From Haloarculaceae archaeon (GTDB lineage: Archaea > Halobacteriota > Halobacteria > Halobacteriales > Haloarculaceae), in the NCBI GenBank assembly GCA_018609945.1, contig JAHENO010000184.1:1-41087 (forward strand): 41,087 bases of DNA. The letters are read 5' to 3'. The position numbers and the translations under genes are program-made. Below are positions 24,729 to 31,916 of the stretch, piece after piece. Position 1 is the first letter of the stretch; each line of letters starts with the position of its first letter. The notes beneath the pieces were generated by a model that was given only the letters and a program-made list of their open reading frames with translations, ran no database searches and had not been told where the DNA came from.

Positions 24729-25259
24729 GTGGAAATCGAACTGAATATAAACGGAACGCCGACGACGATGGAGGCCGACGAGGAGGAGGACCTGGCGACA
24801 GCACTGCGGGCGGCCGGGTACAAGGGCGTCAAGTGTGGCTGTGACGGCGGCGTCTGTGGCGCCTCGAAGGTCATCATCGACGGCGAGGCGCGGATGGCCT
24901 GCGGAACCCCCGCCCGGGAGGCCGATGGCAGCGAGATAGAGACCATCGAGAACCTCGGCACTCAGGAAGACCTGCACCCGATCCAGCAGTCCTTCGTCGA
25001 CCACTTCGCGGTCCAGTGTGGGTTCTGTATCCCGGGGATGATCATGGAGGCGAAGGACCTCCTCTCGGAGAACCCCGACCCCTCCGAGCGCGAAATCCGG
25101 GCGGCCATCGACGACAACGTCTGCCGGTGTACGGGCTACCAGAAACCGGTCGAGGCGATTCGCGACGCGGCCGGCCGACTCGACGGCGGGGCCGTCACGA
25201 CCGACGGGGGCAACGCGAGCAACGAGGACTCCCCGACCGGAGGTAATTACAGTGACTGA
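24729..25259 (+). CDS. Xanthine-dehydrogenase-like 2Fe-2S subunit, copy 1 (altered cluster ligand)
   Basis: This 176-residue protein is the iron-sulfur subunit of a molybdenum hydroxylase. The N-terminal ferredoxin-like domain has Cys38, Cys43 and Cys58. Where the third ligand of the CxxxxCxxC motif belongs, it has Ser46 (CGAS, codon TCG at 24864-24866). An extra Cys36 is present two residues before Cys38. The C-terminal four-helix domain is intact, with QCGFC (97-100) and CRC (132-134), the second 2Fe-2S cluster that is near the molybdopterin. The GTG start is preceded by GGAGGGA. The stop overlaps the large-subunit start by 8 bases, so they are coupled. The paralogue at 31410 has the normal Cys46. 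The first cluster may be Ser-ligated, use Cys36, or be weakened. Confidence 0.88.
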   Translation: MEIELNINGTPTTMEADEEEDLATALRAAGYKGVKCGCDGGVCGASKVIIDGEARMACGTPAREADGSEIETIENLGTQEDLHPIQQSFVDHFAVQCGFCIPGMIMEAKDLLSENPDPSEREIRAAIDDNVCRCTGYQKPVEAIRDAAGRLDGGAVTTDGGNASNEDSPTGGNYSD

Positions 25260-27690
25260 CAACGATACGCGACCCGACGGCGGCACAGCGTCCCGCGCGG
25301 ACGCCGACGCGGAGGTAGACGACATCGAGGGTTCGCTGGACGTCGACGAGCCCGCGAACAACCGACTCGACCCCGAGGAGCGAAAGAGCGTTTCCCGGCC
25401 GACGGAGAAACACGACGACCGCAAACTCGTCACAGGGGAGGCGAAGTACACCGCCGACTACGACGAACAGTTCCCGGATCTGGCCCACGCGTCGGTGGTG
25501 CGCAGCGACATCCCACACGGACGGGTCGTGGATATCGACACGAGCAGGGCCGAGTCGATAGACGGCGTACTGGCCGTCCTGACGCCCTGGTCAGAGGAGG
25601 TTCCGGACACGAAGTACACCAGTGCCGGCCAGTCCTACCCCGAACCCAGCCCGTGGGACATGAACGTCCTCAACGACAAAGTGCGGTACGTCGGCGACCC
25701 GATCGCGGCAGTCGCCGCTGAAGACGCCGAGACGGCCGAGGCCGCAGCCGAGGCGGTCGAAATCGAATACGAGGAACACGAGCACGTCCTCGACGCCGAG
25801 GCGGCCTTCGACGAGGACGCCCCGCAACTGTTCGATCCCGATGACGTCGAGAACAAGATCGTCGGTCACGACTACGAGCGCAACCGGATGTCCCACATCG
25901 GCGGGACGCTGGGTAACGTCGACGCCGCCTACGACCGCGATGACGTCCACGTCCACGAATCGGAGTGGGAGACGATCCGCCAGTCCCACGCCCAGGTCGA
26001 ACTCCACACCACCCTCGCGTACACCGACGAGGACGACCGGAAAGTCGTCATCACGAGCACCCAGGTACCGAACCACACGCGCCGGCAACTCTCGCACCTG
26101 TTCGACATCCCGATCCGCGACATCCGCGTCAAGAAACCCCGCGTGGGCGGCGGGTTCGGCGGCAAGCAGGCGATGGTCGTGGAACCGATTCCGATGGCGC
26201 TGATGCTCGCCACGGGACGGCCCGTCATCTACGAGGCCACCCGCGAGGAGGAGTTCCAGGCGATGCGCTCGCGCCATCCCATGGCGGTGTGTGCCAAGAG
26301 CGCGGTCACCGAGGACGGCGACATCGAGGCCCTGGAACTGTACGCCCTCTCGAACACCGGTGCCTACGGGAGCCACGGAATGACAGTGGCCGGCAACGTC
26401 GGGAGCAAGCCCATGCCGCTGTACTCGAAGGTCGAGAACGTGCGCTTCGAGGCCGACGTCGTCCACACCAACACGCCCCAAACGGGCGCGATGCGCGGCT
26501 ACGGCGCCCCCCAGGGCACGCTCGCGCTCGAAGGACACCTCGACGAGGTTGCCCGTGACCTGGGTCTGGACCCCATCGAACTCCGACAGGACCACTACAT
26601 GGAGGAGGGCGACCTCGACGAGATCGCCGGGATGATGGGCGGCGAGGGCGCGGAGCGGGTCATCCGCTCGTGTGGCCTAGACGAGTGTGTCGAGCGCGGC
26701 ATGGCGGCCATCGGCTGGAACGAGATCGAACAGCCCGACGCCGAGCACCTCCACCGCGGCGTCGGGATGGCCCTCTCGGCACAGGGGACCGGCGTCGCAG
26801 GCGACGAACTCGGCGGCGCACAGATCATGATGAACGAGGACGGCTCCTTCCACCTGATGGTGGGGGGCGTCGACATCGGCACGGGAGCCGACACCGCCTT
26901 CGTCCAAATCGCCGCCGAGGTGTTGGGCTGTGCCGAGCAGGACATCGTCGTCAAGACCTCCGACACGGACAACACGCCCTTCGATTACGGCGCCTACGCC
27001 TCCTCGACGACGTACATCAGCGGCCGCGCGGTCAAGAAGGCCGCCGAGGACGCCAAGGAGAAGATCCTCGAGTGGGCCTCGCGGATGCTCGACGAACCGG
27101 CAGCGAACCTCGACACGGCGGGCGGCGAGGTCTACAGCGAGGAGACGGGCGCGTCGGTCACCCTGGAGGAGGTCGGCTACGAGTCGGTCTACGGCGACGA
27201 GACGCGCGAACACATCCTCGGACAGGGCACCCACAGCACCGACGAGAGCCCGCCACCGTTCGCCGCGCAGTTCGCCGACGTGACCGTCGACGAGCGAACC
27301 GGGGAGTTCGATGTGAACAAACTGGTCGTCGCCGTCGACTGCGGCGTCGCGATCAACCCGGGGATGGCAGAAGGCCAGATCGAGGGTGCCAACCACATGA
27401 GCTACGAGATGGCGACCAACGAGGGCATCACCTTCGACGAGGATGGCCGCGCCGAGGTGTCCGACTACGACGACTACGAGTTCCCCACGGCCGCCGAGTC
27501 GCCGCCCATCGAGTCGATCCTCGTCGAGACCCACGAGCCGACGGGTCCCTTCGGGGCAAAGTCCGTCGCTGAAGTGCCCACGAACACGGTGCCGCCCGCG
27601 CTCTCGAACGCGGTTCGTGACGCCGTCGGGGTCCGGATCACGGAGATGCCCATCACCGCCGCGAAGATACGCGAGAAACTCTCCGAGTGA
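25252..27690 (+). CDS. Xanthine-dehydrogenase-like molybdenum subunit, copy 1
   Basis: This 812-residue protein is the catalytic subunit of a xanthine-dehydrogenase/CoxL-family hydroxylase and binds molybdopterin. The N-terminal a/b-hammerhead domain begins near residue 60 (DDRKLVTGEAKYTADY). The cofactor-binding region shows KKPRVGGGFGGKQ (about 293-305) and MRGYGAPQG (near 415). The catalytic Glu sits in GAKSVAEVPTNTVPPALSNA (Glu about residue 774). The first 58 residues are an acidic extension also seen in copy 2. It starts with GTG inside the end of the FeS gene. No FAD subunit gene follows; adenine deaminase is next. A purine such as hypoxanthine or xanthine is the likely substrate by context. 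The two copies share identical nucleotide tracts. Confidence 0.9.
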   Translation: MTDNDTRPDGGTASRADADAEVDDIEGSLDVDEPANNRLDPEERKSVSRPTEKHDDRKLVTGEAKYTADYDEQFPDLAHASVVRSDIPHGRVVDIDTSRAESIDGVLAVLTPWSEEVPDTKYTSAGQSYPEPSPWDMNVLNDKVRYVGDPIAAVAAEDAETAEAAAEAVEIEYEEHEHVLDAEAAFDEDAPQLFDPDDVENKIVGHDYERNRMSHIGGTLGNVDAAYDRDDVHVHESEWETIRQSHAQVELHTTLAYTDEDDRKVVITSTQVPNHTRRQLSHLFDIPIRDIRVKKPRVGGGFGGKQAMVVEPIPMALMLATGRPVIYEATREEEFQAMRSRHPMAVCAKSAVTEDGDIEALELYALSNTGAYGSHGMTVAGNVGSKPMPLYSKVENVRFEADVVHTNTPQTGAMRGYGAPQGTLALEGHLDEVARDLGLDPIELRQDHYMEEGDLDEIAGMMGGEGAERVIRSCGLDECVERGMAAIGWNEIEQPDAEHLHRGVGMALSAQGTGVAGDELGGAQIMMNEDGSFHLMVGGVDIGTGADTAFVQIAAEVLGCAEQDIVVKTSDTDNTPFDYGAYASSTTYISGRAVKKAAEDAKEKILEWASRMLDEPAANLDTAGGEVYSEETGASVTLEEVGYESVYGDETREHILGQGTHSTDESPPPFAAQFADVTVDERTGEFDVNKLVVAVDCGVAINPGMAEGQIEGANHMSYEMATNEGITFDEDGRAEVSDYDDYEFPTAAESPPIESILVETHEPTGPFGAKSVAEVPTNTVPPALSNAVRDAVGVRITEMPITAAKIREKLSE

Positions 27691-27713
27691 CTCCCGGCCG
27701 GAACCTCTCCGGG

Positions 27714-27724
27714 AAAGCTATTTG
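27714..27724 (+). promoter_or_regulatory. TATA box of the adenine deaminase gene
   Basis: AAAGCTATTTG lies about 80 nt before the ATG at 27802. The leader would be 50-60 nt and has GGAGG at 27790-27794. Confidence 0.4.
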
Positions 27725-27727
27725 TGG

Positions 27728-27743
27728 CACGTGACACCACGTG
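27728..27743. promoter_or_regulatory. Double CACGTG palindrome downstream of the ade TATA box (operator candidate)
   Basis: CACGTG-ACAC-CACGTG consists of two identical palindromes one helical turn apart, lying between the TATA box and the expected transcription start. A repressor bound here would block initiation. No regulator is assigned. Confidence 0.4.
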
Positions 27744-27801
27744 TGGCTATGCGATTGCGACAGTGTAGCACATCGAGTTCGGCCCGTCCGGAGGCTGGAT
27801 C

Positions 27802-29493
27802 ATGAGTAGTGACGAGGTGGATCTGGTGGTGCGGGGGACGCTGGTGAACGTCAACACCGGCACGCTGTCGAACACGGCGGTCGCGGTCGACGACGGCGAA
27901 GTCGTCGCACTCGAGGAGCGGCCTGCCGAGCGCGAGATCGAGACGGAGTACATCACGCCGGGGCTGATCGACGCCCACATGCACGTCGAGTCGTCGATGG
28001 TCACACTCCCGCGGTACGGCGCGGCGGTCGTACCCAAGGGCGTCACGAGCGTCATCCACGATCCCCACGAAATCGCGAACGTCCTGGGGGCCGAGGGCGT
28101 CCGGTCACTCATCACCGACGCCGCCCACACGCCACTGAAAGCGCGCATCACGGTTCCCTCGTCGGTGCCGGCGTCCCACCTCCAGGACGGCGGCGCGACC
28201 GTCGACGCGGCCGCAGTGGCCGACCTGCTCGAGGAAGACATCGTGACGGCGCTGGGCGAGGTGATGAACATCCCAGGCCTGCTGGCTGGCGACGAGGAAG
28301 TCCACGCCAAGATTGAGGCCGCCCGCGAGCGCGGATTGACCGTCGACGGCCACGCGCCCCGCGTCACCGGGAGTGACCTCCAAGAGGTCGCACGCTACCT
28401 CGACAACGACCACGAGAGCATCGCCCTCCCGGAGGCCCGCGAGAAGGTCGAGGCCGGGATGCGCGTCTACCTCAGAGAGGGGTCCGCGAGCAAGAATCTC
28501 GAGGACCTCGTGGCGCTCGTCGACGAGGTCGATTCCCGGCGGCTCTCGCTGTGCACGGACGACCGGGACGTCGTCGACCTCGTGGAGCTGGGCGGCGTCG
28601 ACTACGTTGTCAGGAAAGCGATAGAACTGGGCGTCGATCCCGTCGAAGCCGTCCAGATGGCGACGCTCAATACAGCCGAGAGCTACGGGCTGCCCTTCGG
28701 TCGCGTGCAACCGGGCGCACCCGCCGATCTGGTGTTGCTGTCCGACCTGCGGTCCTGGGACGTCGACCACGTCGTCGTCGACGGCGAGGTCGATCCGACC
28801 GCGGGCGCCGGCGAACCGCCAGCCTCCGAGATCGCGACCGATACCGTCGCCTTCGACCCCGTCGACGCCGCCGACCTCGCGATCGAGCACGCCGGCCCCG
28901 GCCCGGTCGACGTACGGGTGGTCGACGCCGTCGGCGGACTCCAGACGGCCCGCATGGAGGCTACGGTCCCCGTCGAGACCGACGACCCTCCCGCCGGGAC
29001 GCGTGGCGTCCTCGCGCCGGACAGGGAGTCGGACGTGCTCCCGATGGCGGTCATCGAGCGCCACGGCGGCGATGGAGGCATCGGTCGGGGGTTCGTCCAC
29101 CGGCTGGGCCTCGCCCGTGGCGCGGTCGGGTCGACTGTCGCCCACGACGCCCACAACTGCATCGTGGCCGGGATCAGCCACGAGGCGATGGCACGCGTGG
29201 CGAACCACCTGCGGGACATCGAGGGTGGCGTCGCGGCCTACGATCCCGACCAAGAAACGGTGATGTCGCTCGCACTTCCGGTGGCGGGCCTGATGTCGGA
29301 CGCCCCGCTGGCCGATGTCAAGGAACGCTTCGAGGCGGTCGAGGATCTCGCGCGTGACATCGGGCTGACCCACGAGGGCGGGCTGATGGAACTGTCCTTC
29401 CTCGCGCTGGAGGTCATCCCCGAGTACCGTTTGACCAACAACGGCCTCGTCGATGTCGAGGCCTTCGACTACGTCGATGTATTGGCCGACTGA
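27802..29493 (+). CDS. ade: Adenine deaminase (Ade family)
   Basis: This 563-residue amidohydrolase converts adenine to hypoxanthine and ammonia. The family signatures are LIDAHMHVESSMVT (about residues 55-68), GVTSVIHDPHEIANVLG (near 81-97), GHAPRVTGSDLQ (near 183), LCTDDRDVVDLV (near 250), and the C-terminal QETVMSLALPVAGLMSD region. The length is normal for Ade (about 550-600). An ATG with GGAGG eight bases upstream sets the start. It lies directly after the first xdh pair, and its product hypoxanthine would be a substrate for an XDH, so the pairing makes metabolic sense. It is followed by a long hairpin and the nucleoside-binding lipoprotein gene. Confidence 0.92.
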   Translation: MSSDEVDLVVRGTLVNVNTGTLSNTAVAVDDGEVVALEERPAEREIETEYITPGLIDAHMHVESSMVTLPRYGAAVVPKGVTSVIHDPHEIANVLGAEGVRSLITDAAHTPLKARITVPSSVPASHLQDGGATVDAAAVADLLEEDIVTALGEVMNIPGLLAGDEEVHAKIEAARERGLTVDGHAPRVTGSDLQEVARYLDNDHESIALPEAREKVEAGMRVYLREGSASKNLEDLVALVDEVDSRRLSLCTDDRDVVDLVELGGVDYVVRKAIELGVDPVEAVQMATLNTAESYGLPFGRVQPGAPADLVLLSDLRSWDVDHVVVDGEVDPTAGAGEPPASEIATDTVAFDPVDAADLAIEHAGPGPVDVRVVDAVGGLQTARMEATVPVETDDPPAGTRGVLAPDRESDVLPMAVIERHGGDGGIGRGFVHRLGLARGAVGSTVAHDAHNCIVAGISHEAMARVANHLRDIEGGVAAYDPDQETVMSLALPVAGLMSDAPLADVKERFEAVEDLARDIGLTHEGGLMELSFLALEVIPEYRLTNNGLVDVEAFDYVDVLAD

Positions 29494-29572
29494 TACTGCC
29501 GGCTATAACTTCGTGAGGATATTCGACCACCCGCGGGGTCGAAATTCCTCATGGGCTTGTAGCCGGCAGTAT
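29493..29572 (+). other. 80-nt extended hairpin between ade and the BMP-type lipoprotein gene
   Basis: The outer arms ATACTGCCGGCTA (29493-29505) and TAGCCGGCAGTAT (29560-29572) are perfectly complementary over 13 bp. Inside, TGAGGA (29514-29519) pairs with TCCTCA (29546-29551), and TTCGACC (29522-29528) pairs with GGTCGAA (29537-29543) around an 8-nt loop. Nearly the whole segment can fold into one long stem that begins on the last base of the ade stop codon. It could end ade transcription, protect or process the mRNA, or be a regulatory RNA for the transporter gene. No known riboswitch was recognised. Confidence 0.55.
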
Positions 29573-29668
29573 GAGGTTCGAGCCGGGACAGCTTTCACCG
29601 GGTTCGCGAATCTTCGTACCGAGAGTAATTACTAAGTACCAGTTCCCGCAATTGGACACGTTCCAGCG

Positions 29669-30829
29669 ATGGACGAGTCAACAACTGGCGTGGACAGGCG
29701 AAAGGTTCTCCGAACGCTCGGCGCAGCTGGCATCCTCGGACTGGCTGGCTGTGGCGGCGACGGCGGGGGCGGTGACGGTGGCGATGGAGGCAGCGAGGAT
29801 GGTGATGACAGTAGCGACGGCAGTGACGGGAGCGATGGCGGCTCCTCCGACGGCGGCGGCATGGACTCGATCAACGCCCACTGGGTGTACATTTCGGAGA
29901 TCGGCGACCTGGGCTGGTCGTGGGCACACAACGAGGGCCGGAAAGCCGTCGAAGAGGAGTTCGACTCGGTGAACACTGACTATACGGAGGCAGTCCCGCC
30001 CGGCGAATCGGAACGTGTCTTCGAACAGCTGGCCGGCGGCGATACCGACCTCGTTTTCGGGACGACCTTCGGCTACCAGGACCCGATGTTCAAAGTGGCG
30101 GAACAGTACACCGATACGATTTTCGAACACGCGACGGGGTTCCGGACCCGCGAGAACATGGGTCGGTACATGGGGCGCATCTATCAGCCCCGGTACCTGG
30201 CTGGCCAGGCCTGCGGGATGGTGACCGAGAACAACAACATCGGCTACGTTGCGGCGTTCCCGATCCCGGAGGTCGTCCGGTCGATCAACGCGATGACGCT
30301 CGGTGCACGCTCGGTCAACCCCGACGCGACCTTCAAGATCCGGTGGGTCAACGCGTGGTTCGACCCGCCGACCTCCCAGGAGGCTGCGAACTCACTGATC
30401 GACGAGAACTGCGACGTCATCGCCCAGGAACAGGACTCCCCGGCAGCGGTGAAAGCTGCCGCGGACGCCGGCGTCTGGGCCTCCGGGTACAACGCGCCGA
30501 TGGGCGAGTTCGGCGGCGAGAAGTACCTGATCTCGCCGATCTGGGACTGGGCCGAGTTCTACGTCCCGGAGACCCAGGCAGTCCTCGATAGGACCTGGGA
30601 GTCCGACTTCTTCTGGGGCGGCATGGAGACCGGCGTCCCGACGCTCGACGAGTGGGGACCGAACGTCCCACAGGAGGTCAAAGATACTGTCGCCTCGACC
30701 GAGCAGGAGATCCTCGATGGGTCACTCGACATCTGGGAAGGGACCAAATTCGAGGGCGAGAGCGACGAGTTCCTCTTCCAGGAGATGTCAAGCTTCGTCG
30801 AGGGCGTTGAAGGCGAAGTGCCCGAGTAG
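29669..30829 (+). CDS. BMP-family (nucleoside/purine-type) ABC substrate-binding lipoprotein
   Basis: This 386-residue secreted lipoprotein has a twin-arginine signal (DRRKVLRTLG, residues 9-18) and a lipobox ending at Cys28 (LAGC), then a Gly/Asp/Ser-rich linker to about 67. The mature part belongs to the basic membrane protein (Bmp/PnrA) family: ISEIGDLGWSWAHNEGRKAVEEEF, FGTTFGYQDPMFKVAEQY and the CDVIAQEQDSPAAVKAAADAGVWASGYNAPM stretch resemble the purine-nucleoside receptors. It stands alone after ade, with the hairpin in between. Two permeases of the matching type are encoded at the right end of the window, so importer genes are split across the island. The ligand is probably a nucleoside or a purine base such as urate or adenine. 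Confidence 0.85.
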   Translation: MDESTTGVDRRKVLRTLGAAGILGLAGCGGDGGGGDGGDGGSEDGDDSSDGSDGSDGGSSDGGGMDSINAHWVYISEIGDLGWSWAHNEGRKAVEEEFDSVNTDYTEAVPPGESERVFEQLAGGDTDLVFGTTFGYQDPMFKVAEQYTDTIFEHATGFRTRENMGRYMGRIYQPRYLAGQACGMVTENNNIGYVAAFPIPEVVRSINAMTLGARSVNPDATFKIRWVNAWFDPPTSQEAANSLIDENCDVIAQEQDSPAAVKAAADAGVWASGYNAPMGEFGGEKYLISPIWDWAEFYVPETQAVLDRTWESDFFWGGMETGVPTLDEWGPNVPQEVKDTVASTEQEILDGSLDIWEGTKFEGESDEFLFQEMSSFVEGVEGEVPE

Positions 30830-30850
30830 GCACCCGAAAATCGATTGTCT

Positions 30851-31231
30851 CTATTCGTTGGTCGCGATGGCTTCGACCTCGATGGCCGCGCCCTTCGGCA
30901 CGTTGCCCACCTCGATGGCGCTCCGTGCCGGCGGGTCCTCGTCGAAAAACTCCGCGTAGGTCTCGTTCATCTCGTCGAAGTCCTCGATGTCCTGCAGGAA
31001 GATGGTCATCTTGAGGACGTCGCTCATGTCCAGCCCCTCGGCGGCGAGGATGGCTTCGACGTTCGAGAGTGCCTGTTCGGTCTGGACGGAAACGGGTTCG
31101 TCGTCCAGCAGTTCCCCGTCGGTCGTGAGGGGCAACTGTCCGGCAGTGAAGAGGATGTCGCCGTTGGTCGTCGCCTGGCTGTACGCACCCACTGCGGCGG
31201 GCGCGTCGTCGGTACTGATTGTCCGTTTCAT
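30851..31231 (-). CDS. ridA: RidA-family enamine/imine deaminase
   Basis: This 126-residue protein has the RidA (YjgF/YER057c/UK114) signature: APAAVGAYSQATTNGDILFTAGQLPL (about residues 10-35) near the start, LSNVEAILAAEGLDMSDVLKMTIFL in the middle, and ARSAIEVGNVPKGAAIEVEAIA near the end. In the last segment the conserved Arg (about 102) and Glu bind the substrate carboxylate and act in catalysis. RidA hydrolyses 2-aminoacrylate and related imines released by PLP lyases. A RidA encoded among purine/ureide genes fits the threonine-synthase-like or diaminopropionate-lyase-like enzyme, which would form such enamines. It is convergent with the BMP gene and divergent from the second xdh pair. 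Confidence 0.93.
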   Translation of the reverse strand: MKRTISTDDAPAAVGAYSQATTNGDILFTAGQLPLTTDGELLDDEPVSVQTEQALSNVEAILAAEGLDMSDVLKMTIFLQDIEDFDEMNETYAEFFDEDPPARSAIEVGNVPKGAAIEVEAIATNE

Positions 31232-31345
31232 GTGCGAGCCGTCGTGGGCCGGTGTCTTGAAACCCGATGTTCAGTGTGTCGGACGCTTTTGTGCCTCGCA
31301 CGACCCCCGGCCCGACCGCCTCCCGTACTCGTGGGGACGACCACC

Positions 31346-31359
31346 TGTGTTTTTACCCC
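31346..31359 (+). promoter_or_regulatory. TATA-like element of the second xdh operon
   Basis: TGTGTTTTTACCCC lies 51-64 nt before the GTG at 31410. A leader of about 30 nt would contain GGGGAGGT (31396-31403), a strong ribosome binding site. Confidence 0.35.
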
Positions 31360-31409
31360 TGGAACGAAAAGCAGTCCCAACGCAATCCCGGCAACGGGGA
31401 GGTCCCACA

Positions 31410-31916
31410 GTGCAGGTCGAACTCCAACTCAACGGCGAAATGAACACGTTCGAGGCGTCGAAGACCGACAGCCTGCTCGACGTTCTCCGGAAGAACGGCT
31501 ACACGGGTGCCAAACGCGGCTGTGACACCGGTGCCTGTGGCTTCTGTACGGTCATCGTCGACGACGAACCACGGAATTCCTGTGTGATCCCGGCCGCAAA
31601 GGCCGACGGGAGCACCGTCGAAACCATCGAGGGACTCGGCTCCCAGACGGACCTCCATCCGGTCCAGGAAGCCTTCGTCAACCACTCGGCGCTGCAGTGT
31701 GGCTTCTGTATTCCGGGGATGATCATGCGCTCGAAGGCCCTCCTCGAGGAGAATCCGAGTCCCAGCAGAGCGGAGATCCGCGAGGGCCTCTCGGACAATC
31801 TCTGTCGCTGTACCGGCTACGAGAAGATCATCGACGCCGTCGAGGACGTAGCGGGCAGTGCGGCGGGCCAGTCGGGTGATTCCGCGGTCGTGACGGATGG
31901 CGGTGGTCCGGAATGA
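31410..31916 (+). CDS. Xanthine-dehydrogenase-like 2Fe-2S subunit, copy 2
   Basis: This 168-residue iron-sulfur subunit is intact. The N-terminal cluster has Cys38, Cys43 and Cys46 in the GCDTGACGFC motif plus Cys58 (RNSC). The C-terminal helical domain has QCGFC near 97-100 and CRC near 132-134. It aligns without gaps to copy 1 through this region, which makes the Ser46 of copy 1 stand out. The start is a GTG behind GGGGAGGT; upstream in-frame codons have no homology. The stop overlaps the large-subunit ATG (ATGA). It passes electrons from the molybdenum site to an acceptor that is not encoded beside it. Confidence 0.92.
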   Translation: MQVELQLNGEMNTFEASKTDSLLDVLRKNGYTGAKRGCDTGACGFCTVIVDDEPRNSCVIPAAKADGSTVETIEGLGSQTDLHPVQEAFVNHSALQCGFCIPGMIMRSKALLEENPSPSRAEIREGLSDNLCRCTGYEKIIDAVEDVAGSAAGQSGDSAVVTDGGGPE

